Assembly (NCBI GenBank): GCA_038373865.1 | Contig: JAXGGA010001034.1 | Coordinates: 62,001 to 126,000, forward strand | Source: Uloborus plumipes | Lineage: Eukaryota > Arthropoda > Arachnida > Araneae > Uloboridae | Direction of reading: 5' to 3' | DNA length: 64,000 bases | In this document: positions 1-10,441 of the stretch, piece by piece | Layout: each line of letters opens with the position of its first letter | Position numbering within the stretch: the first letter of the stretch is position 1 | Position numbers and translations under genes: made by a program | Notes under the pieces: model-generated | What the model was told of the DNA's origin: nothing | The model's database searches: none | The model's input: the letters and a program-made list of their open reading frames with translations, nothing else

Positions 1-60
1 CCCCCCCCCCCCCACATATTATTTTAGGTATAAATTCACTTATTTATTCATTCATTCCCC
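1..60. other. window edge: C-run and AT-rich flank
   Basis: A 13-base C run opens the window, followed by TTAT/CATT-rich sequence up to the end of the first HINE-like element. No gene is seen. Confidence 0.6.
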
Positions 61-334
61 TTTTTAGCCTACTTTCCCGTTAAAAATAAAAGAAAGACGA
101 AAAAAGTATTAAAATTGGCTTAATGCATCTAAAAAATATCGCCAAGTCCAAAAAATATCGCCAAGTTAAAAAAAATATCGCCAAGTCCAAAAAATATCGC
201 CAAGTTAAAAAAATAAAAAGGTAAAATGAATATCGAAAAATTAAAAATTTGAAAGTAGGGTATTGAGATGGGGAATTTGTGTGTCGGTCGGTCTGTCGGT
301 CTGTCGGTCGGTCTGTCTGTCTGTCCCCCCCTAA

Positions 335-1190
335 TAACTTTTGAATGAATATTCCGATTTGGACAAACTTTTTTTTGTTGGAAAGATCTCGGCGAGTACA
401 GCTCATTCCCATATTTGATTTTTCGATTTGAACAATTTTTGGTTCAACTTTGAGCCGTTCAAACAACCTGTCCCGCGATGCTAACTTTTTAGTTAACAGT
501 CCGATTTGAACAAACTTTTTTTTGTTCGAAAGAACTTTTCAAGGATACTTCATTCCTGTATCTACATTTTCGATTTGAACAATTTTTCGTTCAACATTGA
601 ACCGTTCAAGCAACCTTTCCCCCCCTAATAACTTTTGAATGAACATTCCGATTTGAACAAACTTTTTTTTGTTGGATAGATCTCGGCGATTACAACTCAT
701 TCCCACATTTGACTTTTCGATTTGAACAATTTTGGTTCAACATTGAACCGTTCAAGCAACCTTTCCCCTCCTAATAACTTTTGAATGAACATTCCGATTT
801 GAACAAACTTTTTTTTGTTGGAAAGATTTCGGCGAGTACAACTCATTCCCATATTTGATTTTTCGATTTGAACAATTTTTGGTTCAACTTTGAACCGTTC
901 AAACAACCTGTCCCGCGATGCTAACTTTTGAGTGAACAGTCAGATTTCAACAAACTATTTTTTGTTCGAAAGATCTTATCAAGGATACTTCATTCCCGTA
1001 TTTACATTTCCGATTTGAACATTTTTTCGTTCAACATTGAACCGTTCAAGCAACCTTTCCCCACCTAATAACTTCTGAGTGAACCATCCGAATGGAATAA
1101 ACTTTTTTTTGTTTGAAAGATCTCGGAGAGGTTCATTCCCTTATTTCGCTTTTTGGTTTGAACCATTTTTCGTTCAATATTGAACCGTTC
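335..1190 (-). repeat. internal ~145-bp tandem repeat array of HINE copy 1
   Basis: Degenerate units, reading on the minus strand as TTGAACGGTTCAA..TTGAAC, AAATTGTTCAAATCG, GAGATCTTTC, AACAAAAAAAAGTTTG, then TCAAAAGTTATTAGG, repeat through this stretch. The array exists in all three copies with different unit numbers, which largely explains their different lengths. Confidence 0.8.
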
Positions 1191-1644
1191 AGAAAAAAAA
1201 TTAACATTAGCGCCTACGGGGAATTTAAGTTGAATGTTGATCCTGGAACTTAAAGTCGGATTTCCTTCAAACTAACTTTGTAAAAAAATGGTTTTGATAA
1301 ATAATGTTTGTAAAGTACTTTTCTGAATAATCTTCTGTGAGGACTCTGATTCCGACTCCGACTCCACAAACATGGCGGAAATGCAGGCTCAGAAAAAAAT
1401 GACTGACTGTGCAGACGATTTTTTGTTTATTTATTCATTTGTGTTATTTTATTTATTACTATTATTTTTTTTGGCAGACGATTTTTTTTTGTAACAAAAG
1501 TGTTTCATTCACGAGGGCATTTTATTCTTTATTTATATTTAACAACTGGCAACGGTTTAAAAGTGAAAATCGAGACATTTTATCGACGGACGAGTTTTTT
1601 TTCCTTTCTTTGATAAAATGTGTTTTGATGTACTTTGTACTTTT

Positions 1645-1646
<2 letters not shown>

Positions 1647-1696
<50 letters not shown>
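1647..1696. repeat. 50-base poly(T) run
   Basis: Uninterrupted T run inside HINE copy 1. The matching positions in the other two copies are short A runs (about 11768 and 35780), so the tract expanded in this copy or is an assembly-sensitive homopolymer. Confidence 0.9.
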
Positions 1697-1697
<1 letters not shown>

Positions 1698-1975
1698 AAA
1701 ACGATTGAGGAATTTTTCTACGGAAGAACTGTAACAGTTACATTCTTTAAAAGGTGCGACAAAACTTCATTTATTCATTTATTTACTTTTTATGTCTCTA
1801 TTTCCTCTGATGAGAGGGTTATATTTTGCTTTTAGAAATCAGCTATAAGTGCTAAAAAGTTATGTTTGACATAATATTTAGTCTCAGATGATCAAGAGAA
1901 TAATGATCAGATGCTAGAATGCCGATGTCGATGTACGGGAAAGTAGGCTCGTTTAGTTCTTGACAGAACTTCTTG

Positions 1976-3073
1976 TTTATTATTCATTCTCTATTTTATT
2001 CACCGATCTCTTTTGTCAGAACAATTAATTCATTTATTTGTTTTTTTTTATTATTTGTTTATTTTTCCATCAATAATTCATTTATTCGTTTATTTACGCA
2101 TTCATTTGGTGAAAATTACTGTAACTCCGCAAATAGAAAATGTTTCATTACAAAAATATTGTCTATTTCACTTTGCCCTTTGGTTTTTTGCGAAAAATGT
2201 CCACCTTTTTTTGAAGGTTTACAGTAACTGCCAAAAATGAAAAATAACATTTCAACGATAATTATATTGCTAGATACATTACACCTTCTTTAAGTACACT
2301 AATTTTCAAATCAAATCTCTAATTTGTTCATTTAAAAATAGGTACGTTATTTTAAATATTTCACTTTGCCCCAACATTCCCCTACATTTCATTTGTCAGT
2401 CATATTTTTTGAAAACTGCACCTTTTAAACTGATTTCAAGATTATGTATTAACCATCTTACAAGAAAGGTAACAAAAAAATCCCTCCATACTTATCAAAT
2501 CAAATTCATCCACCCATACTGAATCCTCAACTTTAAAACTTTCACAAAACAAAGCAAAAGAAATAGTTTTTCAAAAAAAAAAAACTTTCATCTCCGAGGC
2601 AAAAGCCTCAAAAATAAATGGATTCGGAGCGCTAACTTGACAGACAGCCGGTTTGCGTTTTTAAATCTCTTATTTAACTGATCAATCCTTACGGAAACTG
2701 ACCGAAGCGTAAACAAAAATAAACGTTTGCCTGACAAATCCGTTTGTCATAGATACTTGTAACTTCTACTAATCTTATAAATCAAATTCAGCCCGTCGTA
2801 TCATACGAAAAGAATCTTGGCGCAAAACTGCCGTATTTCTTTAAAATGAAATCTATACTTGCTAGTTCTTAGTACAATATAACCTACTTGATATTATTAT
2901 TCAAATGCATTATTAGTTGGTTATCATGGATGCTGATGTTGTGAATTAAGTTTAAATAAAAATAATGTTTGAAATGTTATTACTGAATATTCCTTTTATG
3001 GTATTTTTACAAAAACATAACATGACGCAGTCGCAAATTTGAACCACTTCAAAGAAACAGAAAAATATTTAAC
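1976..3073. other. no gene seen
   Basis: AT-rich sequence with ATTCATTTATT-like runs directly after the HINE end. GAGGCAAAAGCCTC near 2597-2610 is a small hairpin. No coding exon, RNA gene or TIR pair was recognised. Confidence 0.5.
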
Positions 3074-3077
3074 ATTA

Positions 3078-4753
3078 GGGCGATTCTCTGTAAACTCGTC
3101 ATTTTTCACGCGAAATCTGTCCGGGCACGGTTTTGAAATGTTCGTATAATTATAATACTATTGCTCAGAAAATGAATCTATAACTTTGGTTCGAAAGAGG
3201 GCCAACTGAAGTTTGTTTTCTGATAAATCATGAAAGGGGGTAAGTCCCCCGCCTAGTATAACTAGGTAGGGGACTGTGCCAGGTGACTGTGTTTTTGCTC
3301 TTTGTTGCGTAGTATCTGCAAAACTATTAGAACATAATTAGTTACGAGACTACCTATAAATTTAAGCACAAATTGTGGACATAATCTATATACATAAAAG
3401 ACTACTTTTGTATGCGTATGACCGAGGTAAACTTCAAAACTACTGGACCGATTTTAACCATTTTTTCACCGGAGATAGCTGCAGTAACAGGGAGCAGGAT
3501 AAGCTATAATTTATTTCTAAAAAGCTTAGTTTAAAAAAGTTATTATGAAAAATAGTAAATTTCATGTAATTTCCCCATTAAATGATTAAATTTTCAGTCT
3601 ATTGTTGCAAAAATTTGGTTGCCTCACAACAACAATATTAATAGTAATCGTGATGAAAATGTGAACCAAGGCTTATCTGGAGTAAGTGGGTCATTTTCAC
3701 CATATGCTTACATTTCAAAATTTTTAAGTAATTTTTTTAACTTGCTATTTACTTTTAGAAACACTAACAGATGTTTAGTCACATATTGTAGGTGTGTAAA
3801 AAAGTAACTGGTTGTACACTTTAATGAATAATTAAGTATTCAAATGCTGTTGTAAAACTGTAAGTTGCAAGGAAAATTGTCGTCCATTACCATACAAAAT
3901 CAATATGAAATCTCACTTTTAAACTATATCATAGAGCCTAGAACCAACTTCATTTGAAATTATTTGCGCCCTGAAACTTAAAACGATGTTTGTGATGATT
4001 GAAATATTGATCAAAAACTCTATGGTAACGAATTTGACATTTGGTAACGGATTTGACCAGTAACGGAATTGACATTTCAACCAAAATGTCAAATTATGGC
4101 TAAGTTGTCGAATTCAAAAATTGAACTACAATATGCATTTTCTTAGAGTTATATAATGAACAATATTTAGGGGTAAAAGTTTAGAAAAAGTAAAATTAAT
4201 ACTCAAATCTTTCATCACAAATGTGGCTCTCAAACTAAGCAAAGTAGCGTTTCAACAACGTTCTCGGCGATTTCGGAAAATTCATACTGATTACTTTAAA
4301 CTTCATGCCAAAAAGAATTTGCAAAAGTTATAGATCTTTCGTATTACAGCTTTGAATTTGTTGCAGGGGACTGTTTGAAAAAACTCCGGACAGAATTTAC
4401 ATGACAATTTTAAGTTTTAGAAATACGTAATTATACCTTATTTCATAAGAAAAATATAGCTTCATTATTCTATTTTTAGATATTAGTTGCCGAATTTATG
4501 TAGTGTTAATAGGTTTTTTGAAATACTATCTTTAACAGTTAGACAATGGGATTGGGACAGCCAGGGGACTGTATTTTTGGCGCTTAGATAATTTCTAGAA
4601 AAAAATATTAAATTGTTATCACTCCAAATACAATTGGGCCACAAAGTATTAATGCTTTACTTGTATTAAGAGTGATAATTACTTTATTACACTTTCATTA
4701 TTTTTAAAATACTCAGTCCGGACAGCCAATTACCAGTTTACAGAGAATAACCC
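3078..4753 (+). mobile_element. GGGCGATT-family TIR element, copy 1 (interrupted)
   Basis: It starts GGGCGATTCTCTGTAAACT and ends with the inverted form AGTTTACAGAGAAT followed by AACCC, flanked on both sides by ATTA (3074-3077 and 4754-4757). Two other copies (7068-8007, 9357-10297) are about 940 bp and have no coding capacity. This copy is longer because foreign sequence, beginning with a Helitron-type 5' end at 3385 and running to about 4198, replaces the middle. The superfamily is not assigned. The 4-bp AT-rich duplication excludes Tc1/mariner (TA) and hAT (8 bp). Confidence 0.75.
3385..3687 (+). mobile_element. Helitron 5'-end fragment
   Basis: It begins TCTATATACATAAAAG directly after a host A, as Helitrons do, and continues with the widespread arthropod motif of the type 'aaactactggaccgatttta'. 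About 302 bp match, inverted, the 5' end of the Helitron at 39540-41247, and homology in both stops near CTGGAGTAAGT. The 62-codon open frame at 3619 lies in it and is not supported as a gene. No 3' hairpin plus CTRR end was found downstream, so this copy appears truncated or rearranged. Confidence 0.65.
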
Positions 4754-5013
4754 ATTACCGACCGCCGATGGGCCTCAGTTTTGGCAGAAATGTTGCGAAT
4801 AAGTGGCGAAAATAATTTACATCGTGCTTCAAGAATTTGATATAAAAGCTGCTGTTTTTTAATCAAAGGAAGACTTATATGAGATCGAATGATTTAAGAT
4901 TCAAATAATCAAATATAAATTCATTTCCGTGAAACCGCACCTTTGTCTCTTAAACTGCAAAATCAGTAGTCGACATCAGTAACAAAGTGACAAAATGAAA
5001 AGAAATTGAAATA

Positions 5014-5569
5014 CAGTGAACTCTCACTTATGCGCCGGCCCAAGGGACCAACAGAAAAAGGCGCATAAGTGAAAGAGACGTATAAGTGAACGAGCCTATT
5101 TAAAGGACTAAAACACAACAGAGGTTGCAATGAGAGAATGAATAAGAATGTTTCTATAGATAAGGGACATATTACTACGGTTTGACAATTACTGTAACGT
5201 AACTACAATGATAAAGAGAAAGCAAAAATTGTAGCATACCTAATTACAAACTGTTCCCTTTAAAACTAACCATAATAGGTAATTGTCCCTCTCCAAACTC
5301 TAGTTCATGCGGAAAAAATACTTCCGTGATCAATAAAGGTGAAAGATTAAAGAAAGTGAAGAAAAATGCTTATTTATTAAGAAAATAAATATATTTTTTT
5401 CACATTTTACGGAAAATTCGGCGCATAAGTGAAATATTTTTCTTTAGAGCGACGCATAAACGAATGATACTATCATTATTTTTCTGTGGAATGCGCTGGG
5501 ACCATTTAAAATCGTCGTATAAGTGAAAAAGGCGCATAAATGAGGCGGTGTATAAGTGAGAATTCACTG
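5014..5569 (+). mobile_element. pogo/Tigger-like MITE, CAGTGAACTCTCAC family, copy 1
   Basis: TIRs CAGTGAACTCTCACTTATGC and its inverse (GAGAATTCACTG) are flanked by TA (5012-5013 and 5570-5571). The body carries many GGCGCATAAGTGA motifs in both orientations near its ends. It is non-coding and 556 bp long. Sister copies lie at 16399-16956 (same orientation) and 26309-26868 (opposite). A TA duplication plus TIRs starting CAGT and reading 'CTC..TATGCG' resembles pogo/Tigger derivatives. The superfamily is inferred from termini only. Confidence 0.8.
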
Positions 5570-5904
5570 TATCAATTAAGATTAAAATAACATCTGTCAA
5601 TAACCCCGCATGATCACCCACTTAAATAACCAATGAATATCCTTCAGTGCAAAACGACATTGAGTAACTGCGAAATTTTTCTCACCAAAATCAAGATGTA
5701 GCATTCACATAAAATTTGTTTAAAGTATATTTGTTAAATTATTACGTTGCTCGGCGTTACATAGTATACCTTGAATATTAAAGTTGTATCACGTGACACA
5801 TGTTTACCAATCAGACTTCAAAAGAGGGGGGAAAAAGTAAAATTTAAAATTTCCCGTCAACGTGTAGAATGCAACTTTCGATATTTTAATTTAGAGCACT
5901 TTGA
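5570..5904. other. no gene seen
   Basis: AT-rich spacer between a MITE and a dispersed repeat. The short open frame starting at 5771 runs into the repeat and has no recognisable protein character. Confidence 0.45.
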
Positions 5905-6200
5905 TTTTTTTTACTTCCATTTACGTAGTAAAGGAAGTATTGTGGTCTCGAAACATTTTTCAATCAAATACCGGTCCAAATTTCTATTTTGCTCACCCCC
6001 GAGTAAATATTGAGTAGTTTTTTGACTCGTCAGCACGTGTATGTGACATACCTATGAACAGATAAGCAGTCGAAACATAATTTTAGACCGTCCCCGAGTT
6101 ATTCATCACGAGTTTTCTCGAGATGGCTGTATGTACGTATGTATGAATGTATCTATGTGTGTATGTATCTCGCATAACGCAAAAACGGCATGACTTGGAA
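5905..6200 (+). repeat. dispersed repeat with ACTTCC..GGAAGT hairpin
   Basis: It contains the near-palindrome ACTTCCATTTACGTAGTAAA followed by GGAAGT at 5913-5938. Then come 'CTCACCCCCGAGTAAAT', a CACGTG-containing stretch and a GTATGTATGTAT microsatellite. The same order, reversed, occurs at about 54150-54425, so this is a dispersed repeat family. Ends were not defined. Confidence 0.6.
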
Positions 6201-6493
6201 GATCCTAGTTTTAATTCCTAAACTTCAGTCATTGTTATTAATGGCATAACCATTTGGTTACATGAATTTTCCATTCGGTTTAACGAGACGTTACTGTATT
6301 TTGAATAAACGAAAATGAATATACTTTCAATGATAATAAAGTAAATATGCAAGAAGCTAATAACTTTTTCGCTGGCCTCTGAGGAGACTTTTCAAAACAA
6401 ACTCATGCCAAAAAACATAAAAAAGCCTTATTTCTGTCCTCTCTCACTCTCTCTCGTCTTACACTGGAAAACAATCAAAGGACTATTCCTTAC

Positions 6494-6632
6494 CATGGAG
6501 CAATTTCGCGCGCAGCATCAATGAAGTGGAAGAAGGTAAGGGGATCTTTTCTGTCCAAACAGAGCAAAATGCGAGACAAGTCAGGAATATTACGCGTGTC
6601 CCACAGCGTTGCATGTACAAGAGTCTCATTTC
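6494..6632 (-). CDS. candidate internal exon, unrecognised protein (possible pseudo-exon)
   Basis: Read on the minus strand, a 139-bp stretch is preceded by ...CATCTTATTGAG (possible acceptor AG at 6634-6633) and followed by CATG/GTAAGG, a good donor at 6493-6492. It encodes about 45 residues of ordinary protein composition, containing ETLVHATLWDTRN, DLSRILLCLDRKD and FFHFIDAAREIAPW, and is much more coding-like than the surrounding AT-rich DNA. Upstream, the same frame is open for another roughly 55 codons (to an ATG near 6810) and is separated only by a TGA that falls in the proposed acceptor. It could therefore instead be one longer frame with a nonsense mutation. I do not recognise the family. 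The phase is split at both ends (2 bases, then 45 codons, then 2 bases). Confidence 0.4.
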
Positions 6633-7063
6633 CTCAATAAGATGGCAGTTTCCGGTTTAAGAAAATACCAAGCAGAATAAGGAGGGAATCGATAGCCTCT
6701 GACGTTGTATCCAGACGGTCCGAAAAGGAATCAGTCGGTGTATTTGTTCTATGAAATGCCTTTTGTTGAAGGAAATAAGTCGCTTTGGTTGTTTTTCTCT
6801 GTATCATGAGGATTCGTTCCTTGTTTCTGATGCATATTAGGGTTCATGGAAAACTTTTTTTCTGATATCACCTTTTCAATAAAGCGGAAGAGTTTCCGTA
6901 TGTTATTGTTAGTTATAAGTGTCAAACTTGTTTGATCTCAGTTAGTATCTTCAGTTGCCCTCTAGAGCTGTTTGCAATCTTTCTTTTATTCTATCGTTTT
7001 TTTTTTCTAAAAAAAAAAAAATAAAATTGGAATCCTTAGTTTCTGTATTGACAAAAAGTTGTC
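6633..7063. other. possible upstream coding stretch, then AT-rich spacer
   Basis: The part up to about 6810 keeps the minus-strand frame of the candidate exon open. Beyond that only AT-rich sequence with T and A homopolymers (about 6990-7022) is seen. Confidence 0.3.
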
Positions 7064-7067
7064 TTAT

Positions 7068-8007
7068 GAACGATTCTCTGTAAACTCGTCATTTTTCACA
7101 CGAAATCTGTCCGGGCATGGCTTTTTGAAATGTTCGGTTAATTATAATACTCTTGCTCAGAAAATGAATCTATTACTTTGGTTTGAAAGAGGGCCAATTG
7201 AAGCTTGTGTTTTTCTGATAAATTTTGATAGGGGGTAAGTCTCCCGCCTGGTATAATTAGGAAGGGGACTGTGCCAGGTGACTGTGTTTTTGCTCTTTGT
7301 TGCGTAATATCTGCAAAAGTATTGAAACATAATTAGTTACGAGACTACCTATAAATTTAGGCACAAATCGTAGACATAATAACTAATATGTTTCATAATT
7401 AAACTAATTGACATTAATAAAATCACTTCCCAGAAGACTGTTTTCGTAACGACCCTGATGCTTACTTTCATCACAAATGTGACTCTCAAATCAAACAAAG
7501 TATCGTTTCAACACCGTTCTCAGCAATATCAGCAAATTGACACTGATTTTTTTAAACTTCATGTCAAAAAACATTTGCAAGATTAAAAGATTTTTTCAAT
7601 TGGAGCTTTGAATTTGTCTCAGGGGATTGTTTGAAAAAACTCCGGACAGAATTTACATGACAATTTTAAGTTTTAGAAATACGTAATTAGAACTTATATC
7701 ATGAAAAAAATATAGCTGCATTATTCTATTTTTAGATATTAATTGCCAAATTTATGTAGTGTTGATAGGATTTTTGTAATATTACCTTGAAGTGTTAGAC
7801 AATACGATTGGGACAGCCAAAGGACTGTGTTTTTAGCACTTAAATAATTTCTAGAAAAAAAATTAATTTGTTATCGCTCCAAATACAATTGGGCCACAGA
7901 GTATTAATGCTTTACTTGTATTTAGAGCGATAATTACTTTATTATACTTTATTATTTTTAAAATACTCGGTCCGGACAGCCAATTACCAGTTTACAGAGA
8001 ATCGCCC
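7068..8007 (+). mobile_element. GGGCGATT-family TIR element, copy 2
   Basis: The left end is slightly mutated (GAACGATTCTCTGTAAACT) and the right end is AGTTTACAGAGAATCGCCC. Both are flanked by TTAT (7064-7067, 8008-8011). At 940 bp it is uninterrupted and without coding capacity, co-linear with 9357-10297. It includes the internal hairpin region reading roughly CCCGCCTGGTATAATTAGGA. Confidence 0.85.
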
Positions 8008-8081
8008 TTATATTATTATTAGAGCTTGGGAGAATTTCTATTGATGTGTGTGATATTATAAACTTACGTGTAATTTCTTAA

Positions 8082-8592
8082 CCCATAAATGTCTAGCGTC
8101 CCTTTTTAGGGATGGTCCAAAAAAAGGGTCTGATATTCCCCAAAATGAACATTTCAACGAAATAATAGTGTTCAATTAGTTTCTTGGTATTGTTTCAATT
8201 CGTTATTAACAGATTGCAGCACATAACCATTGTTAATTGCTTTCTGTAGCAGTTTTAATGATCTTTATCAAATATTACATCGTTCACAATCTCAAGAAAA
8301 AAAAAACTAAGTTTTCAAAGTTATTCCCAGCTTCCCAGTTTATGTTAATTGCTGATTTTCTTTCTTCTTATAAAATGTCTTTTTAAATATTATATCGTAG
8401 GCAGAAAAAATGTTAGTAAAAAAAGTATGTACCCTCTGGGGTCTATCGTAACTTTTAAGGGACGATTTTTCTTTCCTTTATAAAAAAATTATTTTTTACA
8501 CAATATTTTTTTAATTATTTTTCCTGTCCATTAAACAGTTTGTAACCAGTATACAACATATCTTTTGGGAAAAAATGTCAGGCATTAATGGG
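8082..8592 (+). mobile_element. piggyBac-type MITE, family A, full copy
   Basis: Flanked by TTAA on both sides (8078-8081, 8593-8596), with TIRs CCCATAAATG and the inverse of CCCATTAATGCCTGACATTT. The combination TTAA plus CCC is the terminal signature of piggyBac elements. It is 511 bp and non-coding. Nearly identical sequence occurs inverted at 31849-32361 (513 bp) and truncated at 31275-31634. Confidence 0.85.
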
Positions 8593-8898
8593 TTAAGCAA
8601 AATATTTGTTCGTTATCTATTAAAATTATTACTTTTAAGTATATGAGCTGTCACTTGCGGAACAAATTGGCGAGTGTGGAACGTAACAGTGAACAGTTAA
8701 GTGGGAAATATTGTTATGTGATGCATTATACTTTTGCATTATTTACCCCAAAATAATATCTATAATCCTTTATTTCCCAAATTAGTTTAGCAAATTTTGA
8801 AAATCAGTAATAGGGTCTAAGGCCCCCTAGAAAACTGTGTTTCCGATTACAGGTACCATCCGTCGACCTCTCAGCGATGTACAAGGAGCTGTACTTAA

Positions 8899-10350
8899 CC
8901 CTTCACTGCACGATTTTTTATATTTCCATGGAAAAAATCATATGTTACATTTTAAATAGCCGTGAGATCATGAAAAATGAAGAAAAAAATTAATCTTAAA
9001 AATTTGTGCCAAAAATGATGTTTTAACTGTTTGTCCCGCGTATAGCACAAAGCACTTAGTATAAGCTTATACCGATAAGTGTAATAATCTACAATGGGTT
9101 TTGTGCCATAAGTGAAACAAACAATGTTTACCACTAAGTACAGCATTTATATCTAAACATTTTTAGAACAAAGGAAATAATGATTAAGCACACTTCTTAC
9201 TGTAATGCAGACATTCTATTTTTCAAAAGCAAGAACTGTAATACCTAGACAAGTGCAACTAACGAGTGCATAAAAATCACACTAAACTGTTACAGCAATG
9301 TTTCAAAAGGGGCACAAAGCTCAGTTTAAATGCATGTAAAAATCATAGGAATATATGGGCGATTCTCTGTAAACTCGTCATTTTTCCCACGAAATCTGCC
9401 CGGGCACAGTTTTTTGAAATGTTCGTATAATTATAATACTATTACTCAGAAAATGAATCTATTCCTTTGGTTTGAAAGAGGGCCAATTGAAGTTTGTGTA
9501 TTTCTGATAAATCATGATAGGGTGTAAGTCCCCCGCCTGGTATAACTAGGCAGGGGACTGTGCCAGGTGACTGTGTTTTTGCTCTTTGTTGCATAATATC
9601 TGCAAAACTATTGGAACATAATTAGTTACGAGACTACCTATAAATTTAGGCCCAAATCGTGGACATAATAACTAAAATGTTTTATAACGAGATTAATTGA
9701 CATTAATAAAATCACTTCCCAAAGGACTGTTTTCGCAACGACCCTGGTGCATACTTTCATCACAAATGTGGCTCTCAAACTAAGCAAAGTAGCGTTTCAA
9801 CACCGTTCTCGGCGATTTCGGCAAATTCACACTGACTACTTTAAACTTCATGCCAAAAAAAATTTGCCAAAGTTATAGATTTTTCGTATTACAGCTTTGA
9901 ATTTGTTGCAGGGGACTGTTTGAAAAAACTCCGGACAGAATTAACATGACAATTTTAAGTTTTAGAAATACGCAATTATACCTTATTTCATAAGAAAAAT
10001 ATAGCTTCATTATTCCATTTTTAGATATTAATTGCCAAATTTATGTAGTGTTAATAGGTTTTTTGAAATACTATCTTGAACAGTTAGACTATGGAATTGG
10101 GACAGCCAGGGGACTATATTTTCGGCGCTTAGATAATTTCTAGAAAAAAAAATTAAATTGTTATCACTCCAAATACAATTGAGCCACAAAGTATTAATGC
10201 TTTACTTGCATTAAGAGCGATAATTACTTTATTACACTTTATTATTTTTAAAATACTCAGTCCGGACAGCCAATTACCAGTTTACAGAGAATCGCCCATA
10301 TGGGAGTTTATTTGGTTTGTGCCAGATCAGGCACACCATGCTGTGAAGGG
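8899..10350. mobile_element. TTAA-flanked MITE with CCCTTCAC termini (middle layer)
   Basis: TTAA flanks (8895-8898, 10351-10354) enclose CCCTTCACTGCACG on the left and TGCTGTGAAGGG on the right, a piggyBac-type end. Removing the nested 941-bp element and its 4-bp duplication leaves about 507 bp. No coding capacity was recognised. It lies inside the family-B element 8766-10441. Confidence 0.75.
9357..10297 (+). mobile_element. GGGCGATT-family TIR element, copy 3 (inner layer)
   Basis: It runs from GGGCGATTCTCTGTAAACT to AGTTTACAGAGAATCGCCC, with ATAT on both sides (9353-9356, 10298-10301). At 941 bp it has the best-preserved ends of the family. It is non-coding. Being innermost, it is the youngest of the three layers here. 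Confidence 0.9.
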
Positions 10351-10441
10351 TTAAAAGCTTCTGCATGATTTTAGCCATAAAGTATTCATAATATTAAATT
10401 AATATAATCAGGACTTCTGAGTCCCTTCGGAGCATAAAGGG

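Larger units (their letters stand above)
61..1975 (+). mobile_element. Helentron/HINE-like non-autonomous element, copy 1
   Basis: The 5' end begins TTTTT then AGCCTACTTTCCCGT (66-80). The inverted copy ACGGGAAAGTAGGCT (1935-1949) lies about 26 bases inside the other end and is followed by a hairpin (AGTTCT, TGAC, AGAACT) and the terminal CTTCTTG. This asymmetric arrangement (terminal inverted repeat at the 5' end, subterminal at the 3' end, then a hairpin) plus internal tandem repeats and a GACA/GACC microsatellite is the known plan of Helentron-derived HINE/DINE-1 elements. Inside are a four-fold CTTGGCGATATTTTT array (about 128-215), the microsatellite (281-325), units of the 145-bp repeat and a 50-T run. 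The same sequence recurs at 11488-13527 and 35500-37135. No intact Rep/helicase or endonuclease gene is present, and the short open frames inside are by-products of the repeats. Confidence 0.75.
8766..10441 (-). mobile_element. piggyBac-type MITE, family B (outer layer of a nest)
   Basis: The left part (8766-8894) and right part (10355-10441) are the two halves, on the minus strand, of the element found whole at 30397-30887. The left half reads CCTTTATTTCCCAAATTAG and on to the 'GGTACCATCCGTCGACCTCTCAG' region. The right half is the 'CTGAGTCCCTTCGG' end, with GGG then TTAA at 10442-10445. The left TTAA is mutated (ATAA). It was split by the insertion of 8899-10350. Confidence 0.75.

Noticed and set aside
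1409..1708. 99-codon open frame, and the similar one at 35706-36047 and 11765-12085
   Set aside because: Same non-coding HINE segment in three copies. Products are phenylalanine runs from poly(T).
8082..8592. Calling the TTAA MITEs Kolobok derivatives because an intact Kolobok is in the window
   Set aside because: Their CCC termini match piggyBac-type ends and not GGTGACTGCC. TTAA alone does not decide.
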